This document shows positions 1-12,100 of a stretch of DNA of 64,000 nucleotides, piece after piece (positions within the stretch are counted from its first letter, which is position 1; the number at the start of each line of letters is the position of its first letter). The stretch is from Alphaproteobacteria bacterium (GTDB taxonomy: Bacteria; Pseudomonadota; Alphaproteobacteria; Micavibrionales; Micavibrionaceae). Location of the stretch: contig JAUIIA010000009.1 in assembly GCA_030432025.1 (NCBI GenBank), positions 1 through 64,000 of the forward strand, read 5' to 3'. Position numbers and translations under genes: made by a program. Below the pieces are notes generated by a model that saw nothing but the letters and a program-made list of their open reading frames with translations, made no database searches and was not told where the DNA came from.

Positions 1-127
1 TGTTCAGGTTCACGCGGATTGTATCATCACCGCCCTCGCCGTTCAGGACGTCATCGCCCGTACCGCCCGTGATCGTGTCATTACCAAGACCAGCATTGAT
101 CGTACGACCTGTGTTGTCGTTGATGAT
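1..127. repeat. Exact 127-bp direct repeat, copy 1 (within RTX gene)
   Basis: Positions 1-127 are identical base for base to 1060-1186 (offset 1059, a multiple of 3, so the frame is kept). The copy may extend left beyond the window. The match ends at 128 versus 1187. Confidence 0.9.
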
Positions 128-3100
128 GTCGTCTGCACCGCCTGTGCCTGTAACAATCTGGATATTGCTTAAGGAACCGATACCGTTCAGGTCATTTACG
201 CCTGTGTTCAGAAGCTCAAGCGTGTTGGTGCCTGTACCACCGTCAATCGTGTCCGTACCGCCTGTCGCCAGGTTCACGCGGATGGTGTCATCACCGCCCT
301 CACCGTTCAGGACATCGTTGCCTGTGCCACCGATCAGGATGTCGTTACCAAGGCCCGCGTTAATCGTGCGGCCCGTATTATCATTCGTGATTGTGTCTGC
401 GCCGGCCGTACCCGTTACGATCTGGATATTGCTCAAGGAGCCGATACCCGTCAGGTCATTCACGCCTGTGTTCAACAGCTCAAGTGTGTTTGTTCCGGTA
501 CCGCCGTCGATATTATCCGTACCGCCTGTCGCCAGGTTGATGCGGAACGTATCATCTCCCGCTTCACCATTCAGCGTGTCGTTACCAGTACCGCCGATCA
601 GGATGTCATTGTCACCGCCCGCGTTAATGGTGCGGCCCGTATTGTCGTTCGTGATCGTATCCGCACCTGTGGTTCCTTCGATCACTTCGATAGATGTAAG
701 CGTGTCTGGGTCCGCCGTCAGGTCAACCGTTACGCCCGTGCCGGAGTAACGCAATGTATCCGTGCCAGTGCCGCCATCGAATGTATCCGTGCCGTCGCCG
801 ATCGCCGTAATGAAGATGTCATCGCCGCCTTCACCATTCAGGATGTCGTTGCCGCTGCCGCCCGTAATGGTGTCGTTACCCCCGCCCGCATTAATAGTGC
901 GGCCCGTATTATCATTAATAATCTGGTCGGCCAGAGCCGTCGCTGTCACAATCTGGATGTTGCTCAAAGAGCCGATTGTATTCAGGTCACTCGCACCGCT
1001 GTTCAGCAGCTCGAGTGTGTTTGTTCCGGTACCGCCGTCGATCGTGTCCGTACCACCCGTGTTCAGGTTCACGCGGATTGTATCATCACCGCCCTCGCCG
1101 TTCAGGACGTCATCGCCCGTACCGCCCGTGATCGTGTCATTACCAAGACCAGCATTGATCGTACGACCTGTGTTGTCGTTGATGATCGTATCCGCGCCTG
1201 TTGTCCCTTCGATCACTTCGATAGATGTAAGAGTATCGACATCGGCTGTCAGGTCGACTGTTACGCCTGCACCTGCGTAGCGCAATGTATCTGTTCCCGC
1301 GCCACCATCGAAAGTGTCGGTTCCGTCACCAATATTGGTGATGAAGATGTCGTCCTGATTACCACCTGTGAGGATGTTATTATCAGCGTTTGCTGTCAGG
1401 GTATTTACGAAGTTCAATGCGCCCGTGACGTTCTCAATATCGGTCAGTGTGTCAGGGCCGGTACCCAATGCCAGATCAATTGTCAGAGTACCGCCAAAGG
1501 CACTGTAATTAACTGTATCACCGAGGGTTTCGCCGCCTTCGCCGCCATTGATGGTATCGCCATCACCCGCAGCGTTAAACGTATCGTCACCGGACTCACC
1601 ATTCAGGATATCCGTACCCGCGCCGCCCGTCAGCGTATCATCGCCCGTACCCGCATTAATGGTACGGCCTGTGCCATCATTAGTAATGATGTCGTCGCCA
1701 ACCGTACCGACAACAACCTGAATGTTGTTCAAGGAAGAAAGAGTATTCAGGTTTGAAACACCGCTGTTCAACAGCTCGAGTGTGTTCGTGCCCGCGCCGC
1801 CATCGATAGCGTCGCTGCCGCCTGTATTCATATTGATACGGATTGTATCATCGCCGATACCGCCATTCAGCGTATCGTTACCAGTACCGCCGATCAGGAT
1901 GTCATCACCGATGCCACCAACCAGTGTATCGCCTGCCGTACCGGCTGTGAGTGTGTCATTACCATCACCACCGTCAATTGTACGAGCGGTATTATTGTTA
2001 ATAATGGAGTCGTTGCCTGTGGTTCCTTCGATCACTTCGATCGAGGTAAATGTGTCTGCATCGGTTGTCAGGTCGACCGTTACGCCAACACCTGAATAGC
2101 GCACAGTATCGTTACCCGCGCCACCATCAAATGTATCGGTTCCCGAACCTGTTGCTGTGATAAAGATGTCGTCCTGATTACCGCCTGTGAGGATGTTATT
2201 GTCACCGTTACCCGTGAGTGTATTCACGAAGTTGGTTGCACCTGTAATATTCTCGATCTGGATGAGTGTATCCGGCGCTGTACCGCCCAGAAGATCGACT
2301 GTCAGAGCACCACCGAAAGCGCTGTAATCAACCGTATCACCGAGGGTTTCTGTTGTTTCACCACCGGTAATCGTGTCGCCATCGCCAGAGCCGATGATTG
2401 TATCATCGCCGTCACCACCATTGACGTTATCAATACCTGTTCCGCCATCAAGGATATCGTTACCGATACCACCGATCAGCGTATCATTATCACCGCCACC
2501 TGAAAGCGTGTCATCACCGTCACCACCAGTAAGTACGTTGACACCGCCGTCACCGGTAATTGTGTCGTTGAACGCGGTACCTGTGACGTTTTCAAATCCT
2601 GCGATTGAGCCTGTTGCGCTCGCTGTACCTGCAAGAAGATTTACGTTGGCGGATGTGCCGAAACCCGTGTAGTCAAGAAGGTCAATATCCGCACCCGCAT
2701 CAAGGATATCGTTACCCGCCGTAATCACCAATGTATCGGAACCTGCACCACCCAGAAGTGTGTCTGTGCCTGTACCGCCTGTTAGTGTGTCGTTACCGTC
2801 ACCGCCGGAAAGCGTGCGTGCCGTATCATCATTAGTAATGGAGTCATTGCCGGCGGTGCCTTCGATGACTTCGATCGAGGTAAATGTGTCTGCATCTGTT
2901 GTCAGGTCAACCGTAACGCCCGCACCTGCATAACGCACAGTATCGTTACCCGCGCCACCATCAAATGTATCGGTTCCGTCACCGACATTCGTAATGAAGA
3001 TATCATCCTGATTACCGCCAGTAAGTGTATTATCGTCAGAGCTTGCCGTGATTGTGTTCACAAAGTTCGTCGCACCAATCACATTCTCGACCTCGGTGAT

Positions 3101-6100
3101 CGTATCAGGCGCAACACCGCCCGTCAGATCAACCGTCAAAGCCGCTCCAAAGCCGCTATAATCAACAGTATCACCAAATGTTTCCGCGCTTTCGCCACCT
3201 GTGATCGTATCGCCGTCACCTGTTGCGATGAATGTGTCGTCACCATCACCACCCAGCAATGTATCGGTTCCGGCAAGACCGGAAAGCGTGTCATTGCCTG
3301 CGCCACCCGTCAGAATGTTGGCCGCGCTGTTACCTGTCAGCGTGTCATTGATGTTGGAACCGGTAACGTTTTCGAAGTTTGTGAGCGTATCTTTAGGTGA
3401 ACCGCCGACAGTTACAGAAGCTGCGCCCACATCTTGCAATGTCACAACTATGGAAGCTCCGAACAGACCGGAATAATCGATAGTATCGTTGCCCAAGCCA
3501 CCATCAATCGTGTCATTACCGGCAGAGGCTGTGTAGACATCATCACCATCCAGAGCAAATACAGTGTCATCCCCTGTACTACCCGTAATCGTATCCGCAT
3601 TATCGGATGTGTAATATTCTTCAAATTCAGCAAATGACTGACCGACCATATTGATAACAACCGTTCCTGCCTGCAGGTTCAGGTTCAGACCGGATAAGCC
3701 CAGACTATCAAAGCGCAGCGTATCAAAGCCGTTACCACCATTCAGGATATCCGAGCCTTCACTACCGAAGATCGTGTCGTTACCGTCACCGGCTGTGATT
3801 GTGTTCGTCGCCGTGCTACCTGTGATCGTATCGTCACCATCAGTACCAACAACATTTTCAATGCTGATTACTGTCTGCACATCTGCAACACCGTTCAGTG
3901 TCACTGTTTCAGTGCCCCCATTATTCAGGTCCACAGTAATAGACGTAATAATACCGTTCAGTGTCGAATAATCGACCGTATCCGTACCGCTACCGCCGCG
4001 AATATCATCATTACCGAGGGAAGCAAAAATCGTATCGTTGCCGCCATCACCCGCCAGAATGTTCGTGAAAGAGTTACCTGTAATAGAGTCACTGGCATTA
4101 CCACCAACGAAGTTTTCGATGTTACGGATAATGTCATCCGTTCCAGAATTGAAATCTACAACTGTGTCGCCGGCTTCTTGTAACACAACGGTAATCTGAC
4201 GACCGTTATCTACATATTGAACTGTATCGGTACCGGCACCACCATCAATAACCGCACCATCATGATCATTGCGGATCGTGTCATTGTCATCGCCCGCATC
4301 AACAGTAACATTAGCAGTGTTCAGTTCGATGAAATCAGTACCCGCACCGCCGTTAATCGTACCGCCATTGAAACGGGCAAAAACAGTATCATTACCGTCA
4401 CCGGCATCAATTAAGGATAGCTCATTATTACCTTCGATATAGTCACCGAAATTAGAACCCAGAAGTGTTTCAAAACCATTGGCGCCACTCTGGTTACCGC
4501 CGGAGTTGATAGTATAAAATCCGCTAACAAAAACAGCTGTATCGGTGCTAATCCCGCTTGTCGAGGTCGATAAATCAAGCGTGTCGTTTGTGCCGCCTTC
4601 GCCACTCCACTCATCCGATCCTGCAGACCAGAAAATCGTGTCGTCACCGTCACCACCCAAAAGGTAGTTATCTGTGGAGTCACCGGTAAGGAAATCTGAA
4701 CCGGATGTACCGATCACACGTTCAACGTTGCTTACGGTATGGTTACCCGTGCCGCCTGTAACAAACACGGTAGCATCTGTTCCGCCATTCAACGTCACCG
4801 TAATCGATGTCGTGCCGTGTGTAGAATAATCAATCGTATCAATATCGAGGAGATCTGCGTCCTCACCACCGTCAAAGGAGTCCGTACCTGTTGAGGCAAT
4901 AAATGTGTCATCTCCCAGACCGCCTGTAATGGTGTCATTACCCAGCTCACCGCTTAGGATATCGTCACCATCGCCGCCATCAATAGTATCATCACCATCA
5001 TCACCTTCGATGGTGTCGTCACCGTCTTCGCCTGTCAGAACATTGTTACCCGTATCACCGCGAATAATGTCATCGCCAAGGGAACCGCGGATATTTTCAA
5101 AATTACGCGCACGATCAGAGCCGGACGTGAAATAACCTTCAGCATCGATAATATTCATATCGATGTTCAATGATCCTACGAAATAGCTGTTATCGAATGT
5201 GTCTGTACCCAAACCGCCATCGAGCGTGTCACTTCCGGCTTCACCGCCAATAGTATCGTCACCATCACCGCCAAGCAGGATGTTGTCGCTGCCGTCACCG
5301 CGGATGAAGTCATTACCGTCGGTTCCTGTCACATTTTCAATGTTACGGATTTGATCTTCGACCATGCCATTCACAGTGACATTTGTGAGTGTACCGCCAT
5401 TCAAATTCACACTGATGGAATTGGCACTGGCCTGCAGGGAATAATCAACTGTATCACTACCGTCCTGACCATCCAGCAAGTCATTCCCGTCACCACCAAC
5501 CAGAATATCGTCACCGAAATAACCATAAAGGTCGTTGTCATTCGCATCACCGATAATGGTGTCATTACCAGTCGTACCGCGAACATTTTCAAAATTTCGG
5601 ATTGTGTCGTCGGCTTCACCGTCTACAGTCACCGTAGCGTCATTAGCACCATCGAGTGTGACCGTAATGAAGTTGGCGCCGTTATCATTGCGGTAATCCA
5701 GAGTGTCCTCACCCATACCGCCATCCAGAATATCTGCGCCTTCGTTACCGCCGATAAAGTCATTACCCGCACCACCGAAGAGGTCGTTAACAGCAGAGTC
5801 ACCGTAAATATCGTCGGCAAAGTCGGTTCCGATGATATTTTCAACATTCTGTACGAGGTCATTCACGCCACCTGTAATCACAACGGCGGCCAAACCGCTC
5901 AGATTAAGCGTTACATCAATGCCTGTAATACCAGCTTGTGTTGAGTAATCCAGAACATCAATACCCGCGCCGCCGTCATATGTATTCTGACCCGCGCTGC
6001 CGAAGAAGAAGTCATCACCGGCATCACCATTCAATTCATCATTACCCGCACCGCCAATCAGGATGTCAGTACCGCCACCACCACTGAGGATATTGTCGTT

Positions 6101-9100
6101 GTCATCACCGGTAATCGTGTCGTCGCCGGATGTACCGATTACGTTTTCGATGTTGACGATGCTGTCATCATCACCGCCGACCACTGTCACTGTCGTCGCG
6201 ACAGCACCTGTCAAGGTCACGCTGATGGATGTCACAGCCAACGCGGAATAATCAACCGTATCACCATCTGTCTCCCCGCCTGTGCCACCGTCATATGTAT
6301 CGTTTCCTGCGGTTGTGATGAATACGTCATCGCCGCCCAAACCAAATAATGTGTCATCAAGCGTATTGTCGCCGCGCAATGAGTCATCCTGATTGGAGCC
6401 GTAGTAGAATTCGAAACCGTTAAACATGTCGGTCGAGCTGTCAGGGGCAAAGAACGCCGTTCCCGCTTCAACATCCAGAGTTACCCCTGCACCACCGAGA
6501 TCATCAAAGCGCAATTCATCGATACCCAAACCACCAATAAGCTGGTCAGCACCCGCACCACCGCGGATCACGTCATTCCCGTCACCGCCGTCAATCGTGT
6601 CTGTACCGCCACCGCCGCGAATGTCATCATTACCAAGGAAGCCCTGGAAGTTGTTGTCGGTGCCGTCACCGACCAACACGTCATCGCCGGATGTCGCAAG
6701 GATGTTTTCAAAGTTGGTAATAGACGCGGTATCAGTCGCAGTCCCGGTCACAAAGTTCACATTGATCGGCCCTGCGCGACCTGTGTAGTCCAGAGTATCA
6801 ACATCAAAACCACCGTCGAGTGTGTCATTACCGTCACTGATGATGACCGTGTCATTACCGATCTCACCGCGAATATCATCAGTGCCTGCGCCACCTGTCA
6901 GAATATCGTCGCCTGTACCTGCGCGAATTTCGCGGCCTGTATCATCATTGGTAAAGGTGTCATCGCCATCGGTTAGAACGATGCGTTCGATAGATGTGAA
7001 AGTGTCAGGGTCAGCGCCAAGATCAAGCGTAATGCCGATACCGTTATATTGAACCGTATCGGTGCCTACACCACCATCGAATGTATCCGTGCCACCGCCG
7101 ACGGTCGTGAAGAAAACATCATTTTGGTTACCACCAATAAGAATGTTGTTATCGGCACTCGCCGTAATGATGTTTTGTGCTGTCGCAGAACCTGTGATGT
7201 TTTCGATGCCGCGTAAGATATCAGGTGCGCCCGCACCGCCATTCGCGTCGGACAGATCGACCGTGATAATAGCGCCCAAGGCGCTGTAATCGACAGTGTC
7301 ACCGTTAACTTCCGCTGTTTCGCCGCCTTCTATTGTCTCGCCGTCACCGCGTCCGATGAATGTATCGTCACCACCTTCACCAAACAGCATGTCAACGCCA
7401 GTACCACCGTCAATCGTGTCATTACCTGCACCACCACGGAAGTCATTAGCAGACGCATCGCCCGTCAGAATATCGTTACCATCTGTCGCGATGATGTTCT
7501 CAATATTGCGAACCGTGTCTGTATAAAGGCCGTTCACAACAACGCTTCCGTCCATGGAACCGTTGAGCGTTACAGTAATGAAATTGGCAGCGGCCAAAGC
7601 GGAATAGTCGAGCGTATCCGTGTCATTACCACCGTCCAGAATGTCGTTACCACCACTAGCCGTAAATGTATCGTCACCATCCAGAGTAAAGACCGTATCG
7701 GCCGCTGTAGATCCGATAACCGTGTCGTTCTGATCCGTGATGTAATAAACTTCAAATTCGCTGAATGTATCTGTTGAGCCATCGGCCGCAAAATCGGCAG
7801 TACCGTTTTGCAAGTCGATATCCACGCCTGCACCGCCCAGATCATCAAAGCGCAATTCATCAGTACCAGTGCCGCCCGTAAGAGTATCGGAGCCTGCACC
7901 GCCGAAGATCACATCGTTACCCGCACCGCCGAGCAGAACATCAACGCCGCCGGCGCCACTCAATGTGTCATCGCCGTCGCCGCCTTCGAAACGGTTATTG
8001 TTGCCGTCACCTGTAAGTGTGTCACCTACGGTCGTACCAATAATGTTTTCAAAGTTGGCAATCGAATTCGTACCTGTGGCTGTTCCGGTAACAAAATTGA
8101 CCGTAATCGGGCCTGCAAATGCGGAATAATCCAGAGTATCAACATCAAACCCGCCATCGAGCGTGTCATTACCTGCTGTAATAATAACCGTGTCGTTACC
8201 CGCTTCACCGCGAATATCGTCTGTACCCGCGCCACCTGTCAGAATATCAACGCCGTCACCTGCGCGGATTTCACGGCCTGTGTCATCATTTGTAAATGTG
8301 TCATCACCATCGGTCAGAACGATACGCTCAATCGAAGTCAGCGTATCCGGGTCGGCATTCAAATCTACATTCACGCCGATACCGTTATAACGCAGCTCGT
8401 CGGTTCCCGTTCCACCGTCAAATGTGTCTGTACCTGCGCCTGTTGTTGTAAAGAAGATGTCGTTCTGGTTACCGCCGATCAAAACGTTGTTATCGGCATT
8501 ACCGGTAAGAATATTTTGAGCGGAAGCCGAACCTGTGATGTTCTCAACACCGCGAATAACATCAGGTGCGCCCGCACCACCGTTCGCATCGGACAAATCA
8601 ACCGTAACAGTTGAACCATAAGCACTGTAATCGACAGTATCGCCGTTAACCTCGCCTGTTTCGCCGCCTTCGATAGTATCGCCGTCACCACGACCGATAA
8701 ATGTGTCGTCACCATCTTCACCGAACAACATATCGATACCGATACCGCCATCAATCGTGTCATTACCCGCGCCACCACGAAGCTCGTTGACCAAAGCATC
8801 GCCCGTCAGAATATCGTTACCGTCTGTCGCGATGATATTTTCAATGTTGCGGACCGTATCGGTATAAAGACCGTTTACGGCAACTGTGCCGTCGGCTCCA
8901 CCGTTCAGGTTAACCGTAATGAAGTTGGCAGCCGCCAACGCGGAGTAATCAGCCGTATCAGAACCGACACCACCATCCAGTGTGTCATTACCGCCGCTTG
9001 CAGTGAAGACATCATCGCCGCCGAGGGCAAACACTGTATCCGCCGCCGTCGACCCTGTAATCGTATCGTCCTGATTAGTCAGGTAATATGTCTCAAAACC

Positions 9101-12100
9101 GCTAAATGTGTCCGTTGAACCATCAGCTGCAAAACTAGCCGTACTAGCTTGTAAATCAATGCTAATTCCTGATCCGCCCAAGTCGTCAAAACGCAACTCG
9201 TCAGTACCCGTGCCACCTTGCAGATTATCGCTTCCGGCACCGCCGCGAATGACATCATCGCCCAATCCACCAATCAATGTGTTGGCATTAAAGTCACCAT
9301 TAATAATGTCATTACCTTGCGTACCGGTAATATTTTCAAAGGCCGAAATCGTATGATCATTCGCAGTACCTGCGATATCGACAGTTACGGCCATAACATC
9401 GTTCAGCGTGACCGTAATGAAGCTGCCTGCAGCAAATGTTGAGTAATCCAGAGTATCTGTGCCGTCACCGGCATTCAGAATGTCTGCACCCGTACTCGCA
9501 TTAAAGACGTCATTACCTTGCAAACTGGAAATGATATCTGCGCCTGCAGAACCTGTAACTGTGTCTGCCTGATTGGTCAGGAGATATTCTTCGAAACCGC
9601 TAAATGTGTCTGTACTGCCATCAAGTGCGAAAAACGCACTCGGCACTGTAAGATCAAGAACGATACCTGCGCCAAGCAAATCATCAAAATTCAGAATGTC
9701 GTATCCGTTGCCGCCTTGCAGGTCGTCACTACCCGCCCCGCCACGGATTGTATCGTTACCATCACCGCCAATAAGAATATTGGCAACGCCGTTACCTGAA
9801 ATCGTATCGGCGTTGATGGAACCCGTAATATTCTCGATACTGCTGAGCATGTCAGAGCCGAGATCACCGTCAACTGTCGCTTCGCCTGTAGCCAGTGAAA
9901 CAACAACAGAGTTCGCAGCGCCGCTGTAATCAACCGTATCGTTACCGCCGCCGCCGACAAAGCTATCCAAACCACCAGCACCAGAGAAGGTATCGTCACC
10001 TAAACCACCGGTCAGAACGTTGTCTTGATCATCACCGCGGATAATGTCATTTCCGGCCGTCCCGACAACATTCTCGATATTGCTGATCTGGTCGTAATCC
10101 GACATATCAACGCCGTTATCAACCATTACCGTTGCCGGAATAGCACCGTTCAGCGTTACATTGATAAAATTAATACCGCCTAATAAGGAGTAGTTGATAG
10201 TATCCGTACCTGTGCCACCATCAAATGTGTCGTTACCCAAACTGGCGAGAATTTCATCATCACCGTTAAGGGTGGAAACCGTGTCATCATTGATTGAACC
10301 ACTGACTTGGTCAGCCGCGTTGGTCGTAAAGAACCGCTCGAAATTAGTGAATGTATCGATACTGCTGTCAAAGTCATAAACAGCGGAACTTGTGCTCAAA
10401 TTCAACGTCACACCGGAAAGTGTGAGGTCATCAAAGCGCAGCTCATCATCACCCAAACCGCCGTCGAGTGTGTCGTTACCCGCACCACCACGGACTACAT
10501 CATCACCATCCAGAGTAAAGATAATATTGTTGTTGTTATCACCGTTAACCGTATCGTTTCCGGTTGTTGTAATAACGTTTTCAACATTCCGAACTGTGTC
10601 TTCAAGAACACCATTTACAAAAATGTTAGAGAAGTTAAATCCGTTCAGGGAAACCGTGACAAACGTCGCCGCACCGTCTCCGGAGAAATCAATTGTGTCT
10701 ACGCCTAAACCGCCATCGAACGTATCATTACCTGTAGACGATAAGAGTGTGTCACTGCCGTCATCACCATTGATGATGTCATTGCCGCCCTGACCATCGA
10801 GGGTATCATTACCATCACCACCGCTGAGCGTGTCGTTTCCGCCGCCGCCGTTGATTGTATCGTTACCGCCCTGACCTTCCAGTGTATTGGCAAGCCCGTC
10901 ACCGACAATAGTATCGACAAATTGTGACCCGCGAATATTCTCGATCGAATTCAGGAAATCGTTATTACCATCGCCGTCATCCGTTGCCTGACCTATGCCC
11001 AGATCAACCTGAATTCCCGCACCGGCATTTGTATAATCGGCCCAGTCCAGACCGTTTCCACCGTTAAGGGTATCTACGCCCTCGGCACCATATAATATGT
11101 CGATGCCATCGTTACCGCTCAGAACATTGTCCTGATCATTACCAAAAATCGTGTCGTTATTCAGTGAACCTGTAACGTTTTCGATCGCGATGAGCGTATC
11201 CATGCCCATATCGCCGTCATCTGTAGCCATGTTTAGGGCCAGATCCACAACAATACCTAGGGCCGCGGCTGAATAATCCGCAGTATCAACGCCTACACCA
11301 CCATCCAGTGTGTCATTTCCAGCTTCACCTCTGAGAGTGTCGTCACCGTCACGGCCTTCCAGAACGTTGGCAAAGCCATCACCGCTAATGATGTCATTTC
11401 CGGCCGTACCAATCACGTTCTCAACATTACGAAGAGTATCATCGCCCAAACCGCCAATGACCTGAGCTGTCGCATTATTTGCACCATCCAGATCAACATC
11501 AATATTAGTCACAACGAGAAGCTGGGAATAGTCCACGGTATCGAGGTCGCCCTGCCCGTCGATAATGTCCGCACCATTACTCGCAATAATTAAATCATCT
11601 GCTGCGCCTGCATTAATTGTATCGGCACCATCACCGCCATCAATGATGTTAACAGCACCATCACCGGTAATCGTGTCGTTAAAGCCGGAACCAATTACAT
11701 TTTCAATGCTAACCAAATTGTCTGACGCACCATCACCATCCGTCGTCGTTTGGTTAGCCGCCAAATTCACAACTACAAAACCGGCAGCAGTGCTGTAATC
11801 AACCGTATCGCTGCCTAAACCGCCATCAAGCGTATCTATAGACATCCCGCCGTAAAGTGTGTCGTCACCTGCGCGCCCTTCGAGAATGTTCGCGCTATCA
11901 TCACCACTAATAATGTCGTTGCCGGATGTTCCGATCACATTTTCAAAACCACGGATCGTGTCAGCAACATCACCATCAACCGTAACAATTGCATCAAGTG
12001 CATTATTCAATGTAACGGAAATGAAATTAACCAAACCATCGAGCGTGGAATAATCAACCGTGTCCGTACCGCCATTACCATCAAGCGTATCTGCGGCAAG

